Made by a program: the position numbers and the translations under genes. The notes beneath the pieces were generated by a model that was given only the letters and a program-made list of their open reading frames with translations, did not search any database and was not told the DNA's origin. DNA of 64,000 nucleotides from Lysobacter capsici (GTDB lineage: Bacteria; Pseudomonadota; Gammaproteobacteria; Xanthomonadales; Xanthomonadaceae), in assembly GCF_014779555.2 (NCBI RefSeq), contig NZ_CP094357.1:3224001-3288000 (forward strand), in the 5' to 3' direction. This document shows positions 1 to 15,491 of this stretch, piece by piece (position 1 is the first letter of the stretch; every line of letters starts with the position of its first letter).

Positions 1-977
1 AGCCGGAAATGGTCAACCCCGACAGCGATCTGTACCGCGCGCATCCGGACTGGGCGATCCAGTTTCCCGGCCGTCCGCTGACGCCGGCGCGCAATCAGCT
101 GGTGCTCAATCTCGCCCGGCTCGATGTGCGCGATCACTTGTTCAAGGTGCTCGACGAGCTGGTCACCCGCAACGATATCCAGTTCCTGAAATGGGATTAC
201 AACCGCAACTGGTCCGAACCGGGCTGGTCGCAACTGGCGCCGGAAGACCAACCCAAGCTCTACGTCGAGTACGTGCGTAATCTGTACTGGATCCTGGCCG
301 AGCTGCGCCGCAAGCATCCGAAGCTGGAGATCGAATCGTGTTCGGGCGGCGGCGGCCGCGTCGACATGGGCGTCATGGCCTTCACCGATCAGGTGTGGCC
401 GTCGGACAACACCGATCCCTACGACCGGCTGAGCATGCAGGACGGTTTCAGCCACGCCTATGCGCCGGCGGTGATGATGGCCTGGGTGACCGATTCGCCG
501 AACTGGGTCAACAAGCGCGAGACCTCGCTGGACTATCGCTTCCTGTCGTCGATGCAGGGCGGCCTGGGCATCGGCGCCAATCTCAATCATTGGAAGGACG
601 CAGATTTCGCCACGGCCAAACGCATGGTCGAGGCGTACAAGGGCATCCGCCGCACCGTGCAGCAAGGCGATCTGTACCGGCTGCTGTCGCCGTGGGACGG
701 CGGCCGCCGTTCGGCCACGCTGTCGGTTTCGCGCGATCAAAAGCAGGCGGTGTTGTTCGCGTTCTTGCATAGCGGGACCAAGGCGCTGCCGGATCCGGCG
801 ATCCGTTTGCGCGGGCTTGATCCGGGCAAGCGCTATCGCATCGCGCGCGTGGGTGGCGGCGAGCGGCCTGAATCAGCGCCGATTGAAGCCAGTGGCGCGT
901 ACTGGATGGAGCATGGGGTGCCGGTGAGTTTGCGCGGCGACTTTCAGGCGGCTGCGTATGTGTTCGAGGCGAAGTGA
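1..977 (+). CDS. alpha-galactosidase, GH36 family (5' end outside window)
   Basis: C-terminal part of a GH36 alpha-galactosidase, which removes terminal alpha-1,6-galactose from melibiose- or raffinose-type sugars. The frame is open from base 3, and the in-frame ATG at 9 lies inside the conserved EMVNPDSDLYRAHPDW motif, so the true start is upstream of the window. Visible GH36 signatures are KWDYNR (its Asp is the family nucleophile), ESCSGGGGRVDMG, and WPSDNTDP (acid/base Asp). The C-terminal beta-sandwich domain is present and the reading frame ends cleanly. It converges on the minus-strand galactose operon, which fits a shared role in galactoside use. The location of the enzyme cannot be told because the N-terminus is missing. 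Confidence 0.93.
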   Translation, partial: PEMVNPDSDLYRAHPDWAIQFPGRPLTPARNQLVLNLARLDVRDHLFKVLDELVTRNDIQFLKWDYNRNWSEPGWSQLAPEDQPKLYVEYVRNLYWILAELRRKHPKLEIESCSGGGGRVDMGVMAFTDQVWPSDNTDPYDRLSMQDGFSHAYAPAVMMAWVTDSPNWVNKRETSLDYRFLSSMQGGLGIGANLNHWKDADFATAKRMVEAYKGIRRTVQQGDLYRLLSPWDGGRRSATLSVSRDQKQAVLFAFLHSGTKALPDPAIRLRGLDPGKRYRIARVGGGERPESAPIEASGAYWMEHGVPVSLRGDFQAAAYVFEAK

Positions 978-1034
978 CGGGCGGCTCGGTACGTAACGGC
1001 ATTCGCGCCTTTGGCGCTCGGGCCCTCACCCCTG

Positions 1035-1059
1035 CCCTCTCCCGCCTTGCGGGAGAGGG
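1035..1059. repeat. perfect hairpin of the CCCTCTCCCGC type
   Basis: CCCTCTCCCGC (1035-1045) is separated by CTT from its exact complement GCGGGAGAGGG (1049-1059). A near-identical hairpin occurs between sucB and lpdA (29175-29200), so this is a dispersed intergenic repeat. It sits between two convergent genes and could limit read-through, but neither side has a T-tract. Confidence 0.7.
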
Positions 1060-1092
1060 AGCTCGTCGGCTTTCGAATGGCGTCGATAGCCG

Positions 1093-1995
1093 CTAATTCG
1101 GCTCGCATTCGATAGCGGTAAAACGAAAACGCCGCTGCACACGCGCTCCGGGCGCCAGCGCGGTCATGCCGTGTGCGAGCGCGCCGCCGGGCAGATGGAC
1201 CGCGTCGATCGCGTGATCGACCGGTTCGAAGCAGAAGAAGTCCGCGCCCACCGGCGTGTACAGCACGAAGCGGTCGACGTCGCTGTCGATATCCAGCCCC
1301 AGTCGGCGACGCGGCCAGCGGATGCTCGCCCGGCCCGACCAACCGACGAAACCGTGATCGACGCAATCGGCGGGCAGCACGCGCGCGTCGTCGAATCGCC
1401 AGTGTTCGGGAATGTCGGCCAGCTCGGTCGGCAAAGGCGTGCGGCCATCGTTGAGCCAGACCCGATCCGCCGGCGCGCGCAGACGGGTGTCGGCGTCGCG
1501 CGGAAAGAACGGGTGCAGACCCAGTCCGAACGGCAGGCTCGCCAGGCCGATGTTGACCACGCTGAGCGACACCTCCAGCGCGCGTTCGCGCAGCCGGTAA
1601 CGCAGGTTCGCGCGATAGCGATAGTCGCGAGCCGAGGTTTCGTCCAATGTCAGCAAGGCCTCGTCCGCGGCGGCGTAGGCGACGCGCCAGGCGCGTTGCC
1701 AGCCGCTGCCGTGAATCGGCCAGGGCTCGTCGTCGCGGTTGCGCGGCAAGTCGATGCGGCGTCCGTCGAACTCGAAGCCATCGTCGGAGATGCGGTTCGA
1801 CCATGGCAGCAACGGATAGCAGGTCAATCGGTTGGAGTCAGGAACGACACCGTCCGGCGACGGCGCGAACGGGCTGGGACGCATCAGCGGCGCCAGTCGG
1901 CCATCGATGACGGCGTCCAGACCGAGCAGAGCGCCGCCCCACTCGGGCGCGATCCGCGCGCGCAAACCGGCGCTGGCCAGCATCATCGCCTGCAC
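1093..1995 (-). CDS. galM: aldose 1-epimerase (galactose mutarotase)
   Basis: 300-residue galactose mutarotase family protein, interconverting alpha and beta anomers of aldoses so that galactose can enter catabolism. Family hallmarks are visible: an N-R-I-S substrate-binding stretch (WSNRIS), the active-site histidines in PIHGSGWQ and GLHPFF, and the C-terminal catalytic Glu in FCFEPVDHA. The start used is GTG at 1995; an ATG three codons later (1986) is equally possible. It is the last gene of the minus-strand galactose operon and lies 15 nt after a small exported protein gene. No signal peptide is seen, so it is probably cytoplasmic. Confidence 0.9.
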   Translation of the reverse strand: MQAMMLASAGLRARIAPEWGGALLGLDAVIDGRLAPLMRPSPFAPSPDGVVPDSNRLTCYPLLPWSNRISDDGFEFDGRRIDLPRNRDDEPWPIHGSGWQRAWRVAYAAADEALLTLDETSARDYRYRANLRYRLRERALEVSLSVVNIGLASLPFGLGLHPFFPRDADTRLRAPADRVWLNDGRTPLPTELADIPEHWRFDDARVLPADCVDHGFVGWSGRASIRWPRRRLGLDIDSDVDRFVLYTPVGADFFCFEPVDHAIDAVHLPGGALAHGMTALAPGARVQRRFRFTAIECEPN

Positions 1996-2010
1996 CGCCG
2001 TGCGCGCCGG

Positions 2011-2286
2011 TCAGCGCGCGCCGATCCGGTACGTCGCGGCGGCAGGCGGCGCCAACGAGCCGTCGCCCGGATGCTGTTGACGGCTCAACAGATCGCGCAC
2101 CGCGTATTGCCTGGACGTGTCCAGATCCATTTCGGTCCGGCGGTGCGTCGATTCCCAATTGTTGAAACTCCTGCGCGGCGTAGCTGCCAGCGCGCTTGTG
2201 TCCGACGCCCACGCGGGCAGCTGACTCGACCCCAGGATCATGACGACAGCGAACGCAAACAGCTTGCTCAAACGCGTGGATCGCAT
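2011..2286 (-). CDS. small exported protein, unknown function (91 aa)
   Basis: 91-residue protein with a clear Sec signal peptide: MRSTR, a hydrophobic core from LFAFAVVMIL, and a likely cut after PAWA (about residue 27). The mature part is about 64 residues, polar and Arg-rich (SFNNWESTHRRTEMDLDTSR), with an Ala/Pro-rich stretch near the C-terminus and no cysteine. The ATG has a good Shine-Dalgarno match (GGGAGA). It lies 29 nt after the sodium symporter gene and 15 nt before galM on the same strand, so it belongs to the operon. I do not recognise a family; a periplasmic accessory role is only a guess. Confidence 0.72.
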   Translation of the reverse strand: MRSTRLSKLFAFAVVMILGSSQLPAWASDTSALAATPRRSFNNWESTHRRTEMDLDTSRQYAVRDLLSRQQHPGDGSLAPPAAATYRIGAR

Positions 2287-2315
2287 GCGAATTCTCCCGG
2301 GAAGATCGACCGCCA

Positions 2316-3878
2316 TCACCAGAACACGGCGTACAACACGGCCACTATCACCACCACGATGAGCGCACCGAGGTTGAAACTGGTCGGGGTGCGGTAACTC
2401 ACGTCGTCGGTGCGGATCAGATCGCTGCCGGTCCGTGTCTTGCTCAACAGCGACACCACCACCGCCAGCACCAGCGCCAGCAGGAATACCACGCCGACGC
2501 GATTCATGAACGGATAGTCCGGCCACATCACCCGCACCGCGATCGACAGCAGCACCGATCCGATCGCCGCGGCCAGCGCGCCGGCTTCGTTGGCGCGTTT
2601 CCAGAACAGGCCCAGCAGGAAGATCACGGTAATGCCCGGAGTGAAGTAACCGGTGAAATCCTGGATGTACTGGAAGGCCTGATCGAAACTGCCGAGCAAA
2701 GGCTTGGCCGCGAGCATGCCCAGCGCCACCGCGATCAGCGAGGCGACGCGGCCGACCCGAACCAACGTCGCCTCGTCCTGATCCGGACGCAGCTTGGCGT
2801 AGAAATCCAGGGTGAAGATGGTCGCCACCGAATTGATCTTGGACGCCAGCGACGCCATGATCGCCGCGATCAAGGCCGCGAACACCAGGCCGAGCACGCC
2901 GGTCGGCAGCAGACCCATCATGGTCGGATAGGCCTGATCGGGCTTGCTCAAGCCCGGCGCCAGCACCACCGCGGCGATGCCCGGAATCACCACGATCACC
3001 GGCACCAGCAACTTCAGGAACGCGGCGAACAGCACGCCCTTCTGCGCCTCGGCGATGTCCTTGGCCGCCAGTCCGCGCTGGATGATGTATTGATTGAAGC
3101 CCCAGTAGCTGAAATTCATGATCCACAAACCGCCGAGCAACACGCCCAGGCCCGGCAGATCCTTGTAGTAGGGATTGTCGCGGCTCAGGATCATGTGGAA
3201 ACGCTCGGGCTGGACCTCCAGCAGGTGTCGGAAACCGGCGATCACGCCCTGCCCGTCGCCGATGCGGTTCAAGGTCAGCGCGGTGATCATCAGCCCGCCG
3301 AGCACCAGCAGCGACACCTGCACGATGTCGGTCAGCGCCACCGCCTTGAGCCCGCCGTAGACCTGATACGCCAGGGCGAAACCGCCGAGCAGCAGCAAGG
3401 CGTAGATCTGGTCCATGCCGGTGACCTGGCTGACCGCGATCGAGCCCAGCCACAGGATCGAGGTGAGATTGACGAACACATACAGGATCAACCAGAACAC
3501 CGCCATGACGATGCGGATGGTGCGGCCGTAACGGTTCTCCAGGAACTGCGGCATGGTGTAGATGTTGTTGCGCAGGAACACCGGCAGGAAGAACTTGCCG
3601 ACGATCAGCAAGGTCAGCGCGGCCATCCATTCGTAGGATGCGATCGCCAGGCCCAGCGCATAGCCCGAGCCGGACATGCCGATGATCTGCTCGGCGGAGA
3701 TGTTGGCCGCGATCAGCGACGCGCCGATCGCCCACCACGGCAGGGACTTGCTGGCCAGGAAATAATCCTGCGCGTTCTTGCGGTGTCCCTGTTTCTCCCG
3801 CGACACCCACTGCGCCAGCAAAAAGATCCCGGCCAGATAGCCCAACACGATCACGACATCCAATGCGGACAGCATCAT
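2316..3878 (-). CDS. sodium:solute symporter, SGLT-like sugar transporter
   Basis: 520-residue member of the SSS family (vSGLT type), importing a sugar with sodium across the inner membrane. The protein shows about 13-14 hydrophobic segments, the early YFLASKSLPWWAIGASLIAANISAEQIIGMSGSGY region typical of sugar-type SSS proteins, and a late GYFTPGITVIFLLGLFWKR segment. Start is ATG 3878 (or the adjacent ATG 3875), with GAGAGAGG upstream. It follows dgoK by 114 nt and precedes the small exported protein and galM. Given the operon, galactose is the most likely substrate; this is inferred from context. Confidence 0.9.
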   Translation of the reverse strand: MMLSALDVVIVLGYLAGIFLLAQWVSREKQGHRKNAQDYFLASKSLPWWAIGASLIAANISAEQIIGMSGSGYALGLAIASYEWMAALTLLIVGKFFLPVFLRNNIYTMPQFLENRYGRTIRIVMAVFWLILYVFVNLTSILWLGSIAVSQVTGMDQIYALLLLGGFALAYQVYGGLKAVALTDIVQVSLLVLGGLMITALTLNRIGDGQGVIAGFRHLLEVQPERFHMILSRDNPYYKDLPGLGVLLGGLWIMNFSYWGFNQYIIQRGLAAKDIAEAQKGVLFAAFLKLLVPVIVVIPGIAAVVLAPGLSKPDQAYPTMMGLLPTGVLGLVFAALIAAIMASLASKINSVATIFTLDFYAKLRPDQDEATLVRVGRVASLIAVALGMLAAKPLLGSFDQAFQYIQDFTGYFTPGITVIFLLGLFWKRANEAGALAAAIGSVLLSIAVRVMWPDYPFMNRVGVVFLLALVLAVVVSLLSKTRTGSDLIRTDDVSYRTPTSFNLGALIVVVIVAVLYAVFW

Positions 3879-3992
3879 TCGCCTCTCTCTTCCTGGGTCC
3901 GGCGATGCGGCCTGCCGGTGATTGACTGCGAAACCACGGAAACCACGAAAAACTAGATTCGCGCACGGCCGCGGCCGCGACGCGACGGATCG

Positions 3993-4877
3993 TCACGCCA
4001 TCGGCAGACCGCGCTGTCGCGCCAGCGCATACAGGCCGCGCGCGGACACCTGCTCGTCGTGTACCTGCACGCGATGACCGCGACGGGTCAGCGCGGTCGT
4101 GTAAGGCTCCAGCAAGGCCGGCGGCGCGATCAGATGCACGCTCTGCGCCGACGCCGGCAGCCCGCGCAGCTCATGGCCGATCAACAGGCCGGACAGGAAC
4201 GAGCGCAACGCCGAGGCCGGCAACACGTCGAACAAACCGTGCGTGCGCACCGCGAACAGATGCTCGATCAGATCGCCATCCAGGACGGCATGATCCAGCC
4301 CTCTGGCGAAGCCTGGCGCATCGTGCGGCCCGGGCTGCATCAGACGGCCGAGGATGCTGTGCTGGCTCAACACCTGGAACAGTTCGCCGGTCATGGCGGT
4401 GGAGAAATCGCGGATGCGGCCGTCGTCGATACGCAGATGCTTGCAGTGGGTGCCGGCCAGGCAGGCCAGATGCGAACCGGGTCCGAGCCGGTCGAGCAAT
4501 CCGCAGATCTGAGTCTCTTCGCCGCGCATCACATCGTGGACGCCGTCGGCATGAACCACGCTCAGGCCCGGCGCGATCCACAGCTCGCGGTCGCGCAGAA
4601 CCGACGATTCGATCCGGCGCATGCCCTGGGCGATCTCGTCCAGCCCCGCCGGACACGCCACATAAGCGACCTCGTGCCAGCCTTGGCGGCTGCCGACCAT
4701 GCCGGCCATCGCCACGACCCGTTCGTCCCAACCCCGCACGACGTCCTCGAGCACCGCTTCGAAACGGCCGGCGGATGCGAGCACGCCCTGATCGGAGCGG
4801 CGCGCGTCGATCACCTGCCCCCGCGGATCGAGCCGGAACGCGCGCAGGCTGCTGGTGCCCCAATCGATCGCGATCAT
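3993..4877 (-). CDS. dgoK: 2-dehydro-3-deoxygalactonokinase
   Basis: 294-residue KDGal kinase, phosphorylating 2-dehydro-3-deoxygalactonate at C6 with ATP, the fourth step of the De Ley-Doudoroff route. The N-terminal phosphate-binding motif MIAIDWGTSSLRAF and the GEETQICG and CLAGTHCKH motifs are typical of DgoK. The start ATG (4877) overlaps the lactonase stop codon as ATGA, so translation is probably coupled. Length matches the family (about 290). The next gene, the symporter, begins 114 nt further on, so it may have its own promoter or be reached by read-through. Confidence 0.93.
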   Translation of the reverse strand: MIAIDWGTSSLRAFRLDPRGQVIDARRSDQGVLASAGRFEAVLEDVVRGWDERVVAMAGMVGSRQGWHEVAYVACPAGLDEIAQGMRRIESSVLRDRELWIAPGLSVVHADGVHDVMRGEETQICGLLDRLGPGSHLACLAGTHCKHLRIDDGRIRDFSTAMTGELFQVLSQHSILGRLMQPGPHDAPGFARGLDHAVLDGDLIEHLFAVRTHGLFDVLPASALRSFLSGLLIGHELRGLPASAQSVHLIAPPALLEPYTTALTRRGHRVQVHDEQVSARGLYALARQRGLPMA

Positions 4878-5803
4878 CGGTCGTCGAACCTCGCTTCGGC
4901 CAGCCCGCGCACGCCCGGCACCGAAGCGACGAACACGCCGCCCGCCTCGGGCTGCAGGTCCAATTCGGCGTCGTCGAGTTCGTCGCGCGCGGTGCTGATG
5001 TAGATCCGATCCAGCGCGGGGCCGGCGAAACTCAGGCAGCTGACGTTCGAGGTCGGCACCTGCACGCTGCGATCGATATGGCCGTCGCGGGCGTAACGGA
5101 CCACGCGGCCGGCGCCCCAATGCGCGCTCCACACTTGGCCGTCGCGATCCACCGTCGCGCCGTCGGGAGAAGCGGGTGCGTCCACCCGCGCGAACACCCG
5201 CGGCTCGCCCACCCTCGCCGTCTCGCTGTCGTAGGCCGCGCGCATGATCCGGCCGCTGCGCGAATCGCAGTAATACAGGCCGCGCCCGTCCAGGTCGAAA
5301 CACAGGCTGTTGGGAATCGCCACGCCGGGCAAGTCCAGCACGCGCAGGCCGTGGCTCAGCGAATACTGATGGAACCGGCCGATCGGCAGGCGCCGCGGAT
5401 CTTCGTTGAGCGTGCCGAACACGAAGCGGCCGTTGCGGTCGGCGCGGCCGTCGTTGATGCGCAGCGTCGGCTGGTCCGCATCGACCGGCACCAAGGCCTG
5501 CACCGGCAGATCCTCGGCATGCTCGGCCTGACTCGGGTCGGCGAAGTACAGGCCTTTCGCCAATCCCAGCAGCAATCGGCCCGATTCGCACAGCGCGAAC
5601 GATCCCAGTCGATCCGGCAAACGCCAATGCCGTACCTGTCCGCTCTGCGGCCGGTAGCGCCACAAGCGCGCGGCATGGATGTCGGTCCACCACAGCGCCT
5701 GCTCGCGTTCGCACCACAGCACGCATTCGCCGAGCCGGCAGCGGCTGTCGACGGCCAGCGTCGCCACGGATTCGTGCGCGGACTCATGCATCGGCGCGAC
5801 CAT
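4874..5803 (-). CDS. SMP-30/gluconolactonase family sugar lactonase
   Basis: 309-residue six-bladed beta-propeller of the SMP-30/LRE family, expected here to hydrolyse D-galactono-lactone to galactonate. Motifs seen: an N-terminal metal-ligand Glu in CRLGECVLW (E26), RINDGRADRNGR, GVAIPNSLCFDLDG and SPDGATVDRDG, matching the metal and substrate site of the family. Start chosen is ATG 5803, 5 nt after the dgoD stop and with GAGG nearby; ATG 5791 (MHESAHES) is an alternative. Its 3' end overlaps dgoK by four bases. Substrate is assigned from operon context, since family members also act on glucono- and arabinolactone. Confidence 0.9.
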   Translation of the reverse strand: MVAPMHESAHESVATLAVDSRCRLGECVLWCEREQALWWTDIHAARLWRYRPQSGQVRHWRLPDRLGSFALCESGRLLLGLAKGLYFADPSQAEHAEDLPVQALVPVDADQPTLRINDGRADRNGRFVFGTLNEDPRRLPIGRFHQYSLSHGLRVLDLPGVAIPNSLCFDLDGRGLYYCDSRSGRIMRAAYDSETARVGEPRVFARVDAPASPDGATVDRDGQVWSAHWGAGRVVRYARDGHIDRSVQVPTSNVSCLSFAGPALDRIYISTARDELDDAELDLQPEAGGVFVASVPGVRGLAEARFDDR

Positions 5804-5808
5804 CGCCC

Positions 5809-6957
5809 TCACCACTCCGCCACGCTCCCGTCGGCGTGGCGCCACAGCGGGTTGCGCCAGTCCGACACTTCGCGGCTGCGTTCGATCACCCGCGCCTCGT
5901 CGATTTCCAATCCCAGTCCGGGCAATACGAACGGACGCACCGAGCCCTGCTCCATCGCGAAGGCGTCCTTGTTGACGATGTAATCGAGCAGTTCGCCGTC
6001 GGCGTTGTAATGGATGCCGATGCTCTGCTCCTGCAGCACCGCGTTCCAGCTGGCGAAGTCCACGTGCAGGCACGCGGCCAGCGCGATCGGACCCAGCGGG
6101 CAATGCGGCGCCAGCGCGACATCGTAGGCTTCGGCCATCGCGGCGATCTTCATGCATTCGCTGATGCCGCCGGCATGCGACAGATCGGGTTGCACGATCG
6201 CCAGGCCGCCGGCATGCAGCACGTTCTTGAATTCGAAGCGCGAATACATGCGCTCGCCGGCCGCGAGCGGAATGGCGGTCTGCGCGGCCAGGCGCGGATA
6301 GTATTCGGCCTGTTCGGCCAGCACCGGTTCTTCGATGAACAACGGCCGGTAGGGTTCGAGTTCGCGGATCAAGGTCTTCGCCATCGGCCAGCCGACCCGG
6401 CCGTGGAAGTCCAGGCCGAACTCGATGCTGTTGCCGAACACGGCGCGGATCTCGGCGACCTTGGCCACCGCCGCGTCGATCGCGCGGCCGGTGTCGAGCA
6501 GGCCGAGTTCCTCGCAGGCATTCATCTTGAACGTATCGAAACCCAAGGCAAGGCGATCGCGGATCTGCGCGATGATGTCGGCCGGTCGATCGCCGCCGAC
6601 CCAGCAATACGTCTTCATGCGATCGCGCACCAGACCGCCGAGCAGCTGATACACCGGCACGCCCAAGGCCTTGCCCTTGATGTCCCACAAGGCCTGGTCG
6701 ATGCCGGCGATGGCGCTCATGAACACCGCGCCGCCGCGGTAGAAACCGCCGCGGTACATCGTCTGCCAATGGTCGTTGATGCGCGCCGGATCCTGGCCGA
6801 TCAGCTGTTCGCCGAGCTCGGCGACGGCCGCTTCGACCGTGCGCGCGCGGCCTTCCACCACCGGTTCGCCCCAACCCACGAGGCCTTCGTCGGTCTCGAT
6901 CTTGAGGAACATCCAGCGCGGGGCGACGCGGTAAGTGCTGAGTCGGGTGATTTTCAA
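5809..6957 (-). CDS. dgoD: D-galactonate dehydratase
   Basis: 382-residue enolase-superfamily enzyme that dehydrates D-galactonate to 2-dehydro-3-deoxygalactonate. Length and residue numbering match E. coli DgoD exactly: metal ligands D183, E209 and E235, catalytic H185 (DFHGRVGW) and H285 (APHCPLGP), and E310. The start is a TTG whose last two bases and the next A form the stop of the aldolase gene (TTGA overlap, 6954-6957). This TTG gives the 382-residue length, and no better start lies close by. It is central to the oxidative galactose operon. Confidence 0.95.
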   Translation of the reverse strand: MKITRLSTYRVAPRWMFLKIETDEGLVGWGEPVVEGRARTVEAAVAELGEQLIGQDPARINDHWQTMYRGGFYRGGAVFMSAIAGIDQALWDIKGKALGVPVYQLLGGLVRDRMKTYCWVGGDRPADIIAQIRDRLALGFDTFKMNACEELGLLDTGRAIDAAVAKVAEIRAVFGNSIEFGLDFHGRVGWPMAKTLIRELEPYRPLFIEEPVLAEQAEYYPRLAAQTAIPLAAGERMYSRFEFKNVLHAGGLAIVQPDLSHAGGISECMKIAAMAEAYDVALAPHCPLGPIALAACLHVDFASWNAVLQEQSIGIHYNADGELLDYIVNKDAFAMEQGSVRPFVLPGLGLEIDEARVIERSREVSDWRNPLWRHADGSVAEW

Positions 6958-7597
6958 GGGCGCGCGCTCTGGTAGGCATCGACAAAAAGACCGCCGCGTT
7001 CGCGGGTGAGCGCGGGCGATTGACCGGGGGTGTACAGATCGCTGCCTAGTCCGGCGCCGACGCAGCCGGCTTGCAGGAAACCGGCGAGGTTGTCGGGGGT
7101 GACGCCGCCGACGGCGAACAGCGGCACCTGCGGCGGCAATACCGCCTTGATCGCGCGCACGTAAGCCGGGCCGAAGTGGCTCGCCGGAAACAGCTTGAGT
7201 GCCTGCGCGCCCGCGGCCAGCGCGGCGAAGGCTTCGCTGGGCGTGGCGAAACCGACGGCGCAGGTCAGGCCGCGCTGCACCGCATGGCCGATCACCGCGA
7301 CATCGGTGTTCGGCGTGACCATCAATCGCGCGCCGGTCGCGGCCAACGCATCCACGTCGGCCGGGTTCAACACGGTGCCCGCGCCGATCACCGCGCGCTC
7401 GCCGGCGATGGCGAGGGCGAGTTCGACGCTGCGCAGCCATTCGGGCGAGTTGGTCGGGATCTCGATCAGGCCGATTCCGGCGTCGATCAACGCCAGCACA
7501 TGCGCTTCGACCTCGGCCGGCGCGATGCCGCGCAGGATCGCGATCAAGGGACGCCGGGCGCTCCAGTCCACGGACGATTCAGTCATGGGCGCGGTGA

Positions 7598-7601
<4 letters not shown>
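6954..7601 (-). CDS. dgoA: 2-dehydro-3-deoxy-6-phosphogalactonate aldolase
   Basis: 215-residue class I KDPGal aldolase, splitting KDPGal to pyruvate and glyceraldehyde-3-phosphate. Motifs: AILRGI near the N-terminus, EIPTNSPEW (E47, general base position), VIGAGTVL, and ALKLFPAS with K136 as the Schiff-base lysine. The PTNSP variant is typical of the galactose type, where the KDPG aldolase has a Leu-Arg stretch. Start ATG 7601 overlaps the SDR stop as ATGA; ATG 7586 is a less likely alternative. Its own stop overlaps the TTG of dgoD. Confidence 0.94.
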
Positions 7602-14402
<6,801 letters not shown>

Positions 14403-15311
14403 TACCCTGCCCCGGCTGAACAGCGACATTGGCTGTTGATTGACGATCGACCGGACCTCGCCCCCGCTCGGTCCCTCCCTGCGCGACCGCCCCGGCTGAG
14501 CCGGTCGGTCGTGCTGTCCTATTTGTAGGATAAATAGTATTTATGGGATCAATGCCGATGCAAGCTGCACCGCAGCATGGAGTGCGCCGTGCTTGGCCGG
14601 TGCCGCGATTCGGGGAACATGACTCGACGCGTTGACGTGATCTAAGTCATCGACTCGACGCTGATACACGCTCGGTGACATGGTTCGCAGCGATTACGCC
14701 ACAGCATGCAGTCTGCTTCGCACGCGATCGGCACGACGTTGCGAGTCCTCGCACGATCCTGCCATCAGATGCAGACGCAAACACATCGGACCTGGCTCGC
14801 AGACGCGCTCGGCGAGCCCGTCGGGTAAAGGCCGTCGTTCTGTCCGGATGCCTTCTTGAATACTTGGCCCGTGGGCTTGGCTTGCTCGCCACTCCGACTC
14901 ACGCCGGCCCCGCGACCACGAACCTCTCGTCCGCGCACGGCGCTGCCGGTCGGCGCCCGCAACGCGCGGGGAAAGGCGAATGGAAAACCACGGACGGCAT
15001 GGAGCCGCTGCTTCGTCGTGATCGAACGAATCGGCAAGCGCCATCGCGCAGCCGATCGAATCGCGACGCATCACGAACGCCCGCCCGAAAGCGCCGCGCG
15101 ATGCGCACGGCGACGTCAATGCTGAAGGGTGCGCCCGCGACGGGCGACTTGGACGGCCGCAAGGATGGTGTCATCGCAATGCGGGCGTGCTTGGGCTTGC
15201 ACTTCACCGACACCGCAGACCGAGGGTCTGCGATGGCGGGGCTGTCCGGATCCGCCGGCGGGCGGAACCGGACCCCGGACCAGGCGTGCCCCCCGGCCCG
15301 GGACGGGTGGA
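14403..15311. other. long upstream region of the galactose operon
   Basis: About 900 nt between the receptor start and a small lipoprotein gene, with no convincing gene; open frames here are Arg/Ala-rich translations without a good ribosome site. The part nearest the operon is unusually AT-rich and carries a perfect palindrome (14530-14544). The rest is GC-rich with no structure I recognise. Confidence 0.6.
14530..14544. promoter_or_regulatory. AT-rich perfect palindrome, candidate operator
   Basis: ATAAATA-G-TATTTAT is a perfect 7+1+7 inverted repeat about 128 nt upstream of the receptor start codon. It stands out in a genome of about 67% GC. On the minus strand TTGATC and TACAAA flank it with 19 nt between them, so it may overlap a sigma-70-like promoter. 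It is a candidate binding site for the regulator of the galactose operon; no regulator gene lies in this window. Confidence 0.5.
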
Positions 15312-15491
15312 TCAGTGCGCCGGCTTGACGCTGGCGACGGCGGCCTTGGCCGCGTCGGCGGCGACAGGAGCGACCTGGGTGGCCACATCGGCCTTTATGT
15401 AATCGCCGATTGGCCTGTCCTGCGGCGCGCAGGCGGCACAGGCGAACAGCGACACGACGGCGGCGTACCGAAAGAAAGTCTTGGACATCAT
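15312..15491 (-). CDS. small putative lipoprotein (59 aa)
   Basis: 59-residue protein with a short signal sequence (MMSKTFFRYAAVVSLFACAAC). The Cys in LFAC or the following AAC could be lipidated, although neither is a classic lipobox. The mature part is short and Ala/Val-rich (PIGDYIKADVATQVAPVAADAAKAAV), likely an amphipathic helix. Start ATG 15491 has GGAG eight bases upstream. It stands alone between long non-coding stretches. Function is unknown; it could be an envelope or stress lipoprotein. Confidence 0.6.
   Translation of the reverse strand: MMSKTFFRYAAVVSLFACAACAPQDRPIGDYIKADVATQVAPVAADAAKAAVASVKPAH

Noticed and set aside
1035-1059. Hairpin as a rho-independent terminator of the alpha-galactosidase
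   Set aside because: No T-tract follows on either strand, and the same hairpin occurs inside the sucB-lpdA gap, so it is listed as a repeat.
1171-2397. A 408-codon plus-strand frame
   Set aside because: It is opposite galM, the small exported protein and the symporter end, and reads as low-complexity Arg/Gln-rich sequence.
14675-15328. A 217-codon plus-strand frame in the gap upstream of the galactose operon
   Set aside because: Arg/Ala-rich, no ribosome site, no domain, and it runs antisense into the small lipoprotein gene.
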